A stretch of DNA of 64,000 nt from Methylotenera_A sp031417915 (GCA_031417915.1 JANOWN010000007.1:1-64000); one strand, 5' to 3'. Shown: positions 7,688 through 16,707, counted from the stretch's first letter. Made by a program: numbers and translations. Notes: generated by a model not told the origin, from the sequence alone.

Positions 7688-8560
7688 CTATTTAAGCGGA
7701 ATAAAATCCAACTCACCCGCTTTCATGTCAGGCACCATGATGTAGGTTTCGTCTTTAGTTATCGCAATATCCGCGGCTGATTGAAAGCCGCCTTTTAGCA
7801 GACTTACATCGCCTTTGGTGCTTACGCTAAATACTTTTCCATTTTTCCAATCGCTGACAAACATGCTGCCATTGCTGTGATGCACAATGCCATCGCCGCC
7901 GCCAAAACCTTCGGCAATGTCAGTTAGCGCCTTAGTTTTTTGGTTGTAGCTATACAAAATTCCAGAAGTAAAATCCACATAAATCAATACGTTACCAGTA
8001 TCGTCCGCTAATAAGCCGTTGGGTGCCATCACGCGCGCATCTTGTTTACCGTCGATGAGCAGCGTGACTTTGCCAGCCGCGTCGAGCTTGTAAATTGCGC
8101 CGCCTTTGCCGCTGCCCATAATGTCACCACTATCAGATACGTATAAATTGCCTTGCGGATCGGCTTCTAAATCGTTCAAAAATTGTGGTTTGGCGGGGAA
8201 TGCGCTGGCTGCAGCGAAAACGCTGCTTGAGCCGTCGGGCGAGATTTTGAGAACTTTATCTTTGTCGGCCACATATAAGTTGATTCCGATAACCGCCAAA
8301 CCTTTCGGGTCGTTCAAGCCGATAGCGAAAACACTGCGTTTGCCCGATTTGTCTATCATGGTAATTTGACCATCACCATCTTTGCCAAATTCGCCGATTT
8401 CTGAGATGAAAATGCGCCCATCTTTGGCTTGCACGACTGATTCTGGCGTTTTTAGGCCGGTAATTTTTTGTAGTGGTGTATTCGCATTTTTTGCTGTTCC
8501 TACTTGGTTGACGCAGCCGCTTGCAAGCACAGTTGCAATGATAAATATTAATTTTTTCAT
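7688..8560 (-). CDS. SMP-30/gluconolactonase-like lipoprotein
   Basis: 290 residues. The N-terminus MKKLIFIIATVLASGC is a lipoprotein signal with the acylated Cys at 16. The rest is a six-bladed beta-propeller of the SMP-30/gluconolactonase/LRE or NHL-like type, seen from regularly spaced blades such as GQITMIDKSGKRSVFA, PKGLAVIGINLYVAD, NDLEADPQGNLYVSD and APNGLLADDTGNVLIY, with Asn/Asp at expected metal positions. Members hydrolyse lactones or act as binding propellers; the substrate is unknown. Next to a PQQ/sorbosone-type dehydrogenase, a lactonase acting on the oxidised sugar product is plausible but is inference. Fifteen bases separate it from the upstream gene. Confidence 0.75.
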   Translation of the reverse strand: MKKLIFIIATVLASGCVNQVGTAKNANTPLQKITGLKTPESVVQAKDGRIFISEIGEFGKDGDGQITMIDKSGKRSVFAIGLNDPKGLAVIGINLYVADKDKVLKISPDGSSSVFAAASAFPAKPQFLNDLEADPQGNLYVSDSGDIMGSGKGGAIYKLDAAGKVTLLIDGKQDARVMAPNGLLADDTGNVLIYVDFTSGILYSYNQKTKALTDIAEGFGGGDGIVHHSNGSMFVSDWKNGKVFSVSTKGDVSLLKGGFQSAADIAITKDETYIMVPDMKAGELDFIPLK

Positions 8561-8575
8561 CTAGTTTAAATCCTC

Positions 8576-9160
8576 TTAGTAGTAAATTTTCGACACAGGT
8601 AAATCATCTAAAGCATTACAAATGAGTTTAGGATTTTCAATATTGGCTTTATCCAGCGTGGCTAAAAATGCCGCGTCGGTTTCCAGTTTTTTAATCACTT
8701 TCTCCATGGCTTTTACATAAGCTTTTTCCATGTAATAGTCAGGCTTTACGCCAAGCTCACCATTTTGCGTCACTTGTTTTTTAATGGTGGTAATAGCGCT
8801 TTGAGAGCTTAAATCAGTGGTGTTCACATAAGCGCGCGCAATGATTTCACCATGAAACACGCGTAACTGTGCGTTGTAAAACATGTGCGGCTCAATCAAT
8901 AACACCACATTCGCAGCAGCGTTGCAATCATCCACATTGGCGAAGCGCTTTTTTAGCGTTTTTAGCGCGGCTTTTTCCGCCAAAGGGCCTTTCATGTGCC
9001 ACACATCCAAATAAGGGTGCAGCAATCGCACTGGGTGCTCGTAATGCATTTTTGCGATGTGCATTGCGATATTGCCTGGTAATTTTGCGGGCGCGGTTTC
9101 GGCAAGTGCAGTTGCACTAATGAATAGGCTAAGCGATAAACAAGTAATCAATTTAAACAT
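8576..9160 (-). CDS. Secreted protein of unknown function
   Basis: 194 residues with a clear signal peptide (MFKLITCLSLSLFISATALA, cut near residue 20). The mature part is mixed alpha/beta with two Cys (DDCNAAANVV and LICNALDD) that could form a disulfide, and a central VVLLIEPHMFYN that looks like a buried strand. I recognise no domain. It sits 9 bases from the PQQ-type dehydrogenase upstream and 15 bases from the SMP-30-like lipoprotein downstream, so it is likely expressed with the fccAB cluster and acts in the periplasm. Confidence 0.7.
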   Translation of the reverse strand: MFKLITCLSLSLFISATALAETAPAKLPGNIAMHIAKMHYEHPVRLLHPYLDVWHMKGPLAEKAALKTLKKRFANVDDCNAAANVVLLIEPHMFYNAQLRVFHGEIIARAYVNTTDLSSQSAITTIKKQVTQNGELGVKPDYYMEKAYVKAMEKVIKKLETDAAFLATLDKANIENPKLICNALDDLPVSKIYY

Positions 9161-9169
9161 AATCGTTCC

Positions 9170-10384
9170 CTAATGTTGGTTTTTGTAGCTAATGCGGTAA
9201 ATAACATTTGCGCGGTCGTCCGATACATATAGCGCGCCATCTGGGCCAGCAATCACGTCCACAGGCCTGCCCCAAGCTTCATTATGGCCTGCCTCATCAT
9301 TCTGGAGCCAGCCAGTTGCAAAGTCCACTAGTTCGACAGGTGTTACGCCATTAAATTTCACGCGCACCAATTTATAGCCGCTTAGTTGCGCGCGATTCCA
9401 CGAGCCATGCAGCGCAACGATTGCATCGTTTTTGTATTCGCTCGGAAAATTTGTTTTATTTAAAAACGTCACGCCGATGGGTGTGGAGTGCGAGGTGAAG
9501 GTAATTGCTGGCGGCGTGGCATTTTTGCAGAAGTTATTCGCACCTACAAAATTTGGATCCTCGACCATATTTTTCAAATTACTATCCCCCCAACAATGCG
9601 GCCAGCCATAATTTCGCCTAGGTTCAATTTTGTTTAAATGCTCAGGTGGAAGCTCGTCATTCACTTTTCCACCTTTAGTAGACGAGCGCATGTCCGCGCC
9701 GTTATTGGTGGCAAACATGCTACCTGTTTTTGGGTGCCATGCAAAACCTTGGCTATTGCGTAAGCCGCTTGCCCATATTGTGGCTAAATTATTGTGTTGG
9801 CCAACCACCTCTAAACCGCCAGCTGGCTTGCCTTGCAGGGTGTAGCGCAAAATGGTCGCGCGCGTTGGGTCTTCTTCCACACACACATTGCAGCTGGAGC
9901 CGACGTTTAAATATAGAAAATTATCTGGCCCAACTTTAATAGTTTTAAGCGTATGACCACCGCTGGGAAGCCTATGGATAAAGGGTTGCGGGGCAGACCA
10001 ATTGCCATTTTTTTGCGTTAATTTTACGATGCCATCTTGATTGGCCACCAGTAAATCGTCGCCCACAAATGCCAAACCATGTGGTGCATTGAGTTGATTT
10101 GAGACTAAAACAGGTGCTCTGGAAGCCCCGTCCCTATTGGCTGCTGCCAGCATAATAATTTGATTGTTTTTGGTCAATGAAACAAATAAATGACCATTTT
10201 TATCAAATGCCAACATGCGTGGCGCGCTATCTAACTTGGCAAAAACAGCAATCTCAAACCCTGCTGGCAAGCGCAAGTTTAGCTTGTTCGGTGGTTCGGC
10301 TGCACTGGCGCAAGTGAGGGTGGAAAGGCTGCAAAATGCTACTTGAATATAGCTACTGAGTTTATAAAAAATGGTTTCAAACAT
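9170..10384 (-). CDS. PQQ-dependent sugar (sorbosone-type) dehydrogenase
   Basis: 404 residues from the ATG at 10382-10384. A longer frame opening at 10435 would run into fccB and lacks signal features. From MFETIFYKL there is a signal-like hydrophobic segment ending near CASAA. The body is a soluble glucose/sorbosone dehydrogenase beta-propeller: NKLNLRLPAGFEIAVFA, PHGLAFVGDDLLVAN, GPDNFLYLNVGSSCN, GLRNSQGFAWHP and the C-terminal GRPVDVIAGPDGALYVSDD with its PQQ/Ca-side residues. Such enzymes oxidise sugars or aldehydes in the periplasm and pass electrons to cytochrome c. The neighbouring flavocytochrome c genes would provide an acceptor. Fourteen bases separate it from fccB. Confidence 0.82.
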   Translation of the reverse strand: MFETIFYKLSSYIQVAFCSLSTLTCASAAEPPNKLNLRLPAGFEIAVFAKLDSAPRMLAFDKNGHLFVSLTKNNQIIMLAAANRDGASRAPVLVSNQLNAPHGLAFVGDDLLVANQDGIVKLTQKNGNWSAPQPFIHRLPSGGHTLKTIKVGPDNFLYLNVGSSCNVCVEEDPTRATILRYTLQGKPAGGLEVVGQHNNLATIWASGLRNSQGFAWHPKTGSMFATNNGADMRSSTKGGKVNDELPPEHLNKIEPRRNYGWPHCWGDSNLKNMVEDPNFVGANNFCKNATPPAITFTSHSTPIGVTFLNKTNFPSEYKNDAIVALHGSWNRAQLSGYKLVRVKFNGVTPVELVDFATGWLQNDEAGHNEAWGRPVDVIAGPDGALYVSDDRANVIYRISYKNQH

Positions 10385-10398
10385 GATTTTAGTAAGAT

Positions 10399-11703
10399 TT
10401 AAGTTAACACATCCGACCAAATATTGGCCGCCCAAGCGCTTGCGTATTGACCTTCTTGCTCGGATGGCGCTTGCGAAACGCCGCCGCCCTCGGCTGCCAC
10501 CATGATTTTTTTGCCTTCGTCGTAACGGTATACGTTCGCCACATGCATGGCTTGTTTGTCGTTGACGTAGCTATAGCAGGTGTTGGCGAACACGGGCGCT
10601 GGGTCGGGCGCGCTTCCGCTCATCAGCGCGACGATGGCGTTAGCGCAAACGCGTGCTTGGCTGGTCGCCATGTGGGCTGATTTTGGCAAACCGGCCGAAA
10701 CAGAATCGCCAATTACATGCACGTTTGGTACGATTTTAGATTCATAAGTTAAAAAACTCACCTCGCACCAAGGATAATCTTTTTCGGTGAGGCCAGCCAT
10801 TTGAGCGGGTTTGCCAGCACGCTGCGGCGGAATAATATTTAGCACATCTGCCTTCACTTTGTCGAAATCGGTGGTGACTGTTTTGCTTGCCACATCAATC
10901 TCAACAATGGCATTATTCGGCCGATAATCAATCATACCCGCGTACATCTCATTGAAAACCTTAGTAAATAGCCCTTTTTTCGATATGATTTCTGCATTGG
11001 CATCTAGGACAATTATTTTACTTTTTGGTTTGTGATCCTTCAGATAACTCGCCACTTGGCAAACGCGCTCATAGGGTCCTGGTGGGCAGCGGTAGGGCGC
11101 TTTTGGCACGTTCATTACAAACACGCCGCCATCTGGCATCGCTTCTAATTGTTTGCGCAAGTTTACGGTTTGCCAGCCAGCTTTCCATGCATGCGGAATT
11201 TTTTGCTGTTCTTCGGCTGATTGTAAGTTTGGGAGCGCATCATAAATAAAATCAACGCCGGGTGCGACAATCAAGCGATCGTAGGTAATTTCGCCACGTT
11301 TCATTATCACTTTTTTGTTTGTAGTATCAATGGCAGTCACTTCGTCATTCAGCCATTTAACGCCATGATTTTTTTTGACTAAATCGTAGCCAAAAGTCAG
11401 GTCGTTAATACTTTTACTGCCGCCCAACACCAAATTGCTAAGCGGACAAGAGACGAATTGGCTGGATTTTTCGATGACAACAGTTTCGATATTGCCCAAG
11501 CCCCACATGCGAATGTACTTGGCTGCCGTGGTGCCCGCGTAACCGCCGCCGATAATCACGACCCTACCAATAACACCTTTGCCAATAGAGGCTTTGTTAT
11601 TGCCAAGGCTTGCGCAAGCGCTTAATAAAGAAGTACTAGAAATTAACGTGCTGGCACCCGCAATTTTAATAAAATCGCGCCGATTTAAATGATTAATTGC
11701 CAT
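10399..11703 (-). CDS. fccB: Flavocytochrome c sulfide dehydrogenase, FAD subunit
   Basis: 434 residues. A twin-arginine signal (NRRDFIKIAGAST) is followed by a lipoprotein-like LLSAC at about residues 26-30. FAD binding is shown by VVIIGGGYAGTTAAKYI. Cysteines in SCPLSNLVLGG and in PYRCPPGPYERVCQV correspond to the redox-active cysteines of FccB/SoxF proteins that oxidise sulfide to sulfur and pass electrons through FAD to the cytochrome subunit. The C-terminal HVIGDSVSAGLPKSAHMATSQA is the FAD-capping segment. It overlaps fccA by 11 bases. Sulfide oxidation is the family role; in this organism the partner substrate is inferred only. Confidence 0.85.
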   Translation of the reverse strand: MAINHLNRRDFIKIAGASTLISSTSLLSACASLGNNKASIGKGVIGRVVIIGGGYAGTTAAKYIRMWGLGNIETVVIEKSSQFVSCPLSNLVLGGSKSINDLTFGYDLVKKNHGVKWLNDEVTAIDTTNKKVIMKRGEITYDRLIVAPGVDFIYDALPNLQSAEEQQKIPHAWKAGWQTVNLRKQLEAMPDGGVFVMNVPKAPYRCPPGPYERVCQVASYLKDHKPKSKIIVLDANAEIISKKGLFTKVFNEMYAGMIDYRPNNAIVEIDVASKTVTTDFDKVKADVLNIIPPQRAGKPAQMAGLTEKDYPWCEVSFLTYESKIVPNVHVIGDSVSAGLPKSAHMATSQARVCANAIVALMSGSAPDPAPVFANTCYSYVNDKQAMHVANVYRYDEGKKIMVAAEGGGVSQAPSEQEGQYASAWAANIWSDVLT

Positions 11704-12073
11704 GATCAGCTTTCAAACTCTGCGTTTTTGGTGCCGCGTTGGCAGCGCGTTTTTGCTGCGAAAAATAATTGGCTAATTGATTGATTTCATCAGCGTTTAA
11801 ACCTTTAGCATGATGGTGCATGACAGTGGCAGGGCGGCTACCATCTTTAAACGCCAGCATTTGCGTACTAAAGTAGCCAGGCTCTAAACCAGCAAGCGTG
11901 GGGGTAATGCCAGCGCTATTGCCGCCGCTACCGTGGCAAGCTGCGCAAGAAGCCGCAAGTGTGCGAATATGGTCTGGAGAAACAAAAGCCCCAGCAGCGT
12001 TACCAATAATGGGTAGGCCAACTGAGGCAATGCAAAAGCTTGCGATATACCAAATATTTAGCTGAAATTTCAT
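11693..12073 (-). CDS. fccA: Flavocytochrome c sulfide dehydrogenase, monohaem cytochrome subunit
   Basis: 126 residues with an N-terminal signal segment ending near NAAGAF and a class I cytochrome c domain. The single haem site is C43-A-A-C46-H47 in AASCAACHGSGG; a Met ligand could come from STQMLAFKDG or ATVMHHH. It is the one-haem type, as in Chlorobium, rather than the diheme FccA of Chromatium. It directly precedes and overlaps fccB, so the two should form the periplasmic FccAB complex. The 62-base gap upstream separates it from a second ankyrin gene and may hold the operon promoter. Confidence 0.83.
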   Translation of the reverse strand: MKFQLNIWYIASFCIASVGLPIIGNAAGAFVSPDHIRTLAASCAACHGSGGNSAGITPTLAGLEPGYFSTQMLAFKDGSRPATVMHHHAKGLNADEINQLANYFSQQKRAANAAPKTQSLKADHGN

Positions 12074-12135
12074 GGTGTTTTATATTCACATAAAACACCA
12101 TTCTAAATGGTTTTCGCGACTTTAAATAAGTTTAA

Positions 12136-12621
12136 TTAAAAACATTGTTCGTCTAAGCAGCCATCATCTTTAACGCCAAGGCCAGTCATCAATTCAACCA
12201 TGTGCTTATTGCCTTCATCGCGGAAATAGCGAATCAGAGAAACATCACCTTTAAGTTTAATGTTGACATCTGCACCAGCGCTTGCTAAAAACTTTGCCAT
12301 CTCTTCCTGGCCACTAAATGCTGCCAACATAAATGCTGAGTGGTGTGCAATCGGATGAATATAGTTAATTTCAGCACCTTTGCTGAGTAAGTATTTCACA
12401 ATGGCAATATCGCCTTTATTGGCGGCCATTTGCACTGGTGACCAGCCAAAAATTTTCTCATTAACGACTGCTGGTTCTGCTTTCACATATTTTTGCACAA
12501 TTTTTAATTTGCCTTCAGTCAGTGCATCGCTATATTCAAGTGATTCATCGTCTGTTAGTGCAAAGCTGTGCATTGAAAAACTTAATGCCAATACTGCAAA
12601 TAGTGCTTTAAACATGTTCAT
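12136..12621 (-). CDS. Secreted ankyrin-repeat protein, short
   Basis: 161 residues: signal peptide (MNMFKALFAVLALSFSMHSFA, cut near residue 21), then three or four ankyrin repeats. WSPVQMAANKGDIAIVKYLLSKGAEIN and HSAFMLAAFSGQEEMAKFLASAGADVN are canonical when read in two halves each; the first and last repeats are degenerate. The C-terminus has two Cys (DGCLDEQCF). It is probably a periplasmic binding protein with unknown partner. It lies 44 bases after purL and 62 bases before fccA on the same strand, so it may belong to either transcript or stand alone. Confidence 0.78.
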   Translation of the reverse strand: MNMFKALFAVLALSFSMHSFALTDDESLEYSDALTEGKLKIVQKYVKAEPAVVNEKIFGWSPVQMAANKGDIAIVKYLLSKGAEINYIHPIAHHSAFMLAAFSGQEEMAKFLASAGADVNIKLKGDVSLIRYFRDEGNKHMVELMTGLGVKDDGCLDEQCF

Positions 12622-12665
12622 GTTACTTTTTCCCTTATTTAATAATCGCAGCTTAAAAATTAAGT

Positions 12666-15600
12666 TTAAGCGATAAATTTTCTTGCGTTACGGAACATCC
12701 GCATCCACGGCGCGTCTTCCAACCAATCGTCAGGATACCACGAATGCTGTACAGAGCGGTATACCCGTTCAGGATGTGGCATCATAATACTAAAACGCCC
12801 ATCCGTGGTGGTCAAGCCCGTAATTCCAAGCGGCGAACCGTTAGGATTAAACGGATACACCTCTGTTGGCGTTGACGCACCTGATTTTAAGCTAGGTTCT
12901 ACAAATCGCATCGTCACCAACTTTTGTTCCAACACGCTATAGACCGCAGATTGCGAAGAAAATTCCGCAAAACCTTCACCATGTGCAACAGCAATAGGCA
13001 TGAGGCTTCCAGCCATGCCATTAAAAAATAACGAGGGTGATTCTAACACTTCTACCATCGCCAAGCGCGCTTCAAATTGCTCAGATTTATTTTTAACAAA
13101 ATGTGGCCAATGCACACTGCCAGGAATAATGCTGTGCAAATTGCTCATCATTTGGCAACCGTTGCACACGCCAAGCGCGAACGAATCGTTGCGATTAAAA
13201 AACATGCTAAATTCGTCATTGGCGCGGCTGTTGAATAAAATCGATTTTGCCCAGCCTTCGCCAGCGCCCAACACATCGCCATAACTAAAGCCGCCGCAAG
13301 CGACAAAACCAGCGAAATCTTTGAGTGAAACGCGACCTGCAATAATGTCGCTCATGTGCACGTCAAAGGACGCAAAGCCTGCACGATCAAACGCAGCGGC
13401 CATTTCCACTTGCCCATTCACACCTTGCTCACGCAAAATCGCCATTTTTGGGCGCGCTAAACTTAGGTAAGGTGCTACGATATTTTCATTAATATCGAAA
13501 GTGGTTTTAACATGTAAACCAGTATCAGCCGTGTCCAAAATGCGGTCGTATTCCTGTTGTGCGCACACGGGGTTATCGCGTAGGCTTTGTATGTGATAGG
13601 TGGTTTCGGACCACATTCTATGTAAGTTCACACGCGAATCAGCAAAAACCGTTTTACTATTTACCGCGATTTCGATTTCATTTTTGCTTGTCACGTCGCC
13701 GATGATTTGTGCGCTTAATGTTTTATTCAGCTCGACTAATATTTTCTCTGCATCTGCGGCGCGCACTTGAATGACTGCACCTAATTCTTCGTTAAAAAGT
13801 GTATTTAGAGCGTCGCCAAAAGTCTCATGGATATTTGTCTGCAGACCCGCTCTGCCGGCAAAAGCCATCTCACAAAGAGTTGCAAATAAACCACCATCAC
13901 TACGGTCGTGATAGGAGAGAATTTTGTTTTCGCTGTTTAAGCGCTGAATTTCTGCAAAAAATGTTTTGAGCTGTTTGGGTGAATCGACATCGGGCGTTTG
14001 GTCGCCAATTTGTCCATAAACTTGTGCCAGTGAAGAGCCGCCCATACGGTTTTTGCCGTTGCCTAAATCAATCAGAATCAACTTGGTTACGCCCAAATCT
14101 GTTCTCAATTGCGGCGTTAAAGTTTTACGCGCATCCGGCGTGTTGGCAAACGCGGTCACTACCAATGAAATCGGCGATGTTACCGCTTTATCTTTTTCGC
14201 CATCATTCCAAACCGTCTTCATGCTCATGGAATCTTTGCCGACTGGAATCGAAATGCCTAGTGCGGGGCAAAGCTCCATGCCAACCGCTTTTACCGTAGC
14301 AAACAAGGCCGCGTCTTCGCCCGCATGGCCAGCAGGCGCCATCCAGTTGGCAGATAGCTTCAAGTTGCTGATGTCATCAATCTGCGCGGCGGCGATATTG
14401 GTAATCGCTTCGCCAATCGCCATGCGGCCAGAAGCGGGTGCGTTGATGAGCGCGAGCGGCGCTTTTTCGCCAATCGCAAACGCCTCGCCAACATTGGTTT
14501 GATAACCTGCCAAAGTCACCGCGACATCAGAAACGGGCACTTGCCATGGCCCGACCATTTGATCGCGTGCAATTAAGCCTGTCACGCTGCGGTCGCCAAT
14601 GGTGATGAGAAAGGTTTTATCCGCCACACCTGGCAGTCTTAATACACGCGCTACTGCATCTTTAATATCAATTTTACTGGTATCAAAAGCGACTAATTTT
14701 TTGGTGACGCTTTTCACGTCGCGCGTCATTTTGGGTGGCTTGCCGAGTAAAACCGACAAGTCCATATCGACTGGTTTGTTGTCAAAATGGCTGTCGGCCA
14801 CGGTTAAATGGCGCTCTGCGGTGGCGTAACCAACTACCGCAAACGGGCAGCGCTCACGCTCGCACATGGCTTTAAATCGCGGTAAGTCTGCTGGTAACAC
14901 CGCCATCACATAGCGCTCTTGCGCTTCGTTGCTCCACAATTCGCGCGGGCTCATGCCGGGTTCTTCGTTATGCACATCGCGCAGTTGAAAAATCGCGCCT
15001 ACTTTGGCATCGTTCACTAGCTCTGGGAACGCGTTAGAAATGCCGCCAGCACCCACATCGTGAATACTCACAATCGGGTTTTTTTCACCAAGCTGCCAGC
15101 AACGGTCAATCACTTCTTGTGCACGGCGTTGCAACTCTGGGTTGCCGCGTTGTACCGAATCAAAATCTAAGTTTTCGGTGTTGCTGCCAGTATCCATACT
15201 GCTGGCCGCGCTGCCGCCAAGGCCAATTAACATGGCCGGGCCACCCAGTTGAATCAGTGCTGCGCCTGCTGGAATCACGCTTTTTAATGAATGATTCGCC
15301 GAAATATTACCAACGCCACCTGCCAGCATAATCGGTTTGTGGTAACCACGCACTTCTAACTTACCGTCTTGGCCTTCAGAATCCAACTCAAATGTACGAA
15401 AGTAACCCGCAATATTGGGGCGACCGAACTCGTTGTTATACGCCGCGCCACCAAGTGGGCCATCGGTCATAATCTGCAAGGGCGTGGCGATGCGACCAGG
15501 TTTGCCATAAGCTGCTTCACCTGAGTTTGTTTCCCATGGTTGCGTGAAGTTGGTAATGTTTAAATTAGACACTGAAAAGCCCGTCAAACCCGCCTTAGGC

Positions 15601-16655
15601 TTGCTTCCCACGCCAGTTGCACCCTCATCACGAATCTCTCCACCCGCACCAGTAGCCGCGCCAGGAAAAGGTGAAATGGCCGTTGGGTGGTTGTGCGTCT
15701 CTACTTTCATTAAGTAGTGCATTTCCTCATCTTTAAACCCGTATTCGCCATTAATTTGCGGGTAAAAGCGTTTAGTTTTTTGGCCGACTTGGTTTTTGGC
15801 ATCGCCTGCGTAGGCTACTATAGATGAATTATCGCTGTAAGCCACGACGGTATTGCCTGGATTGAGTTTATGCGTGTTGCGTATCATGCCGAATAATGAA
15901 ATATCCTGCGCCACGCCATCAATTACCCAATCGGCGTTAAAAATTTTGTGGCGACAATGTTCCGAGTTGGCTTGCGCGAACATCATCAGCTCCACATCGG
16001 TGGGATTGCGGCCAATTTTTGTGAAGTTTTCCAGCAAATAATCGACTTCGTCGGGCGACAGCGCCAAACCCATGGCGTTATTGGCTTCGTCTAGCGCAGC
16101 TTTGCCGCCTTGCAAAATATCAATCGTGCTTAATGGTTTAGGTGTGGCGTGGTGATACAGGTTTTCTGCATCTTCCATTTTGGTCAGCACTGTTTCCGTC
16201 ATGCGGTCGTGAATGTGCGTTTTTAAGGCAGTTTTTTCAGGGTCGGATAAAGGTCTTTTGTCTTTTGTCGTTACATAAAATGCAATGCCTCGCTCTAAGC
16301 GCAATACATTTTCTAGTCCGCAATTATGGGCAATATCGGTGGCACGAGATGCCCACGGTGAAATGGTGCCAATGCGTGGAATAACTAAAAATAATTCTAA
16401 ATTATATGCCCTAGAATGCTCATGGATATTGGTCTGCAGGCCTGCATCAGAAATAGCACCATAAGTTAAAATTTGTTCTAAAATGCTTTGTTGCGTACTA
16501 GAAAGCGCCGTTTCGCTAAACGCAAAATGTACAAATTCTGCGTCAATATGCGCGATATTGGGGACAGATTTTTTTAAGCTGGTATAGAGTTTTTCGAGGC
16601 GAAAAGCTGATAAAGCAGGGCTACCGCGCAAGCTTAAGAAATGGGTATTTGACAT
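12666..16655 (-). CDS. purL: Phosphoribosylformylglycinamidine synthase (large single-chain form)
   Basis: About 1,329 residues from the ATG at 16653-16655, which gives MSNTHFLSLRGSPALSAFR; the earlier in-frame TTG at 16679 has no ribosome site. The enzyme converts FGAR to FGAM with glutamine and ATP in purine synthesis. Seen in order: N-terminal PurS-like part, ATP-binding AIRS-like domains (QANSEHCRHKIFNADW, VETHNHPTAISPFPGAATG, CPALGISIPVGKDSMSMK), and the C-terminal glutaminase with GFSYGDVLGAGEGWA, nucleophile Cys in LGVCNGCQMM and MPHPER. The peptide AGLQTNIHE occurs twice, each encoded by a copy of the 37-base palindrome. At the N-terminal site the segment between LTYG and PRIGTISPW is about 12 residues longer than I recall for E. 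coli PurL. Confidence 0.95.
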   Translation of the reverse strand: MSNTHFLSLRGSPALSAFRLEKLYTSLKKSVPNIAHIDAEFVHFAFSETALSSTQQSILEQILTYGAISDAGLQTNIHEHSRAYNLELFLVIPRIGTISPWASRATDIAHNCGLENVLRLERGIAFYVTTKDKRPLSDPEKTALKTHIHDRMTETVLTKMEDAENLYHHATPKPLSTIDILQGGKAALDEANNAMGLALSPDEVDYLLENFTKIGRNPTDVELMMFAQANSEHCRHKIFNADWVIDGVAQDISLFGMIRNTHKLNPGNTVVAYSDNSSIVAYAGDAKNQVGQKTKRFYPQINGEYGFKDEEMHYLMKVETHNHPTAISPFPGAATGAGGEIRDEGATGVGSKPKAGLTGFSVSNLNITNFTQPWETNSGEAAYGKPGRIATPLQIMTDGPLGGAAYNNEFGRPNIAGYFRTFELDSEGQDGKLEVRGYHKPIMLAGGVGNISANHSLKSVIPAGAALIQLGGPAMLIGLGGSAASSMDTGSNTENLDFDSVQRGNPELQRRAQEVIDRCWQLGEKNPIVSIHDVGAGGISNAFPELVNDAKVGAIFQLRDVHNEEPGMSPRELWSNEAQERYVMAVLPADLPRFKAMCERERCPFAVVGYATAERHLTVADSHFDNKPVDMDLSVLLGKPPKMTRDVKSVTKKLVAFDTSKIDIKDAVARVLRLPGVADKTFLITIGDRSVTGLIARDQMVGPWQVPVSDVAVTLAGYQTNVGEAFAIGEKAPLALINAPASGRMAIGEAITNIAAAQIDDISNLKLSANWMAPAGHAGEDAALFATVKAVGMELCPALGISIPVGKDSMSMKTVWNDGEKDKAVTSPISLVVTAFANTPDARKTLTPQLRTDLGVTKLILIDLGNGKNRMGGSSLAQVYGQIGDQTPDVDSPKQLKTFFAEIQRLNSENKILSYHDRSDGGLFATLCEMAFAGRAGLQTNIHETFGDALNTLFNEELGAVIQVRAADAEKILVELNKTLSAQIIGDVTSKNEIEIAVNSKTVFADSRVNLHRMWSETTYHIQSLRDNPVCAQQEYDRILDTADTGLHVKTTFDINENIVAPYLSLARPKMAILREQGVNGQVEMAAAFDRAGFASFDVHMSDIIAGRVSLKDFAGFVACGGFSYGDVLGAGEGWAKSILFNSRANDEFSMFFNRNDSFALGVCNGCQMMSNLHSIIPGSVHWPHFVKNKSEQFEARLAMVEVLESPSLFFNGMAGSLMPIAVAHGEGFAEFSSQSAVYSVLEQKLVTMRFVEPSLKSGASTPTEVYPFNPNGSPLGITGLTTTDGRFSIMMPHPERVYRSVQHSWYPDDWLEDAPWMRMFRNARKFIA
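13812..13848. repeat. 37-base palindrome family, copy inside purL (C-terminal half)
   Basis: The centre TCATGGATATT is exact in its core, and TGTCTGCAGAC resembles the right arm; the left arm is poor. It is read on the minus strand as RAGLQTNIHE. The alignment with E. coli PurL needs no extra length here, so this may be a replaced or convergent copy. Confidence 0.55.
16407..16443. repeat. 37-base palindrome family, copy inside purL (N-terminal part)
   Basis: Left arm TGCCCTAGAATGC, centre TCATGGATATT, right arm GGTCTGCAGGCCT. It is read in frame on the minus strand as AGLQTNIHEHSRA, exactly in the segment where this PurL is longer than expected. Confidence 0.8.
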
Positions 16656-16707
16656 GAAAGGCTTAGCATTAAAATTCAAAATGAACCAAACTGAATTTTA
16701 ACAGAAA

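Noticed and set aside
9170..10435. Longer start of the PQQ-type dehydrogenase at 10435
   Set aside because: It overlaps fccB coding sequence and places charged residues before the signal peptide; ATG at 10384 fits better.
12995..13022. CAATAGGCATGAGGCTTCCAG-like stretch in purL (cited in part) resembling the element
   Set aside because: It encodes conserved residues GMAGSLMPIAV of PurL and lacks the centre AATATCCATG.
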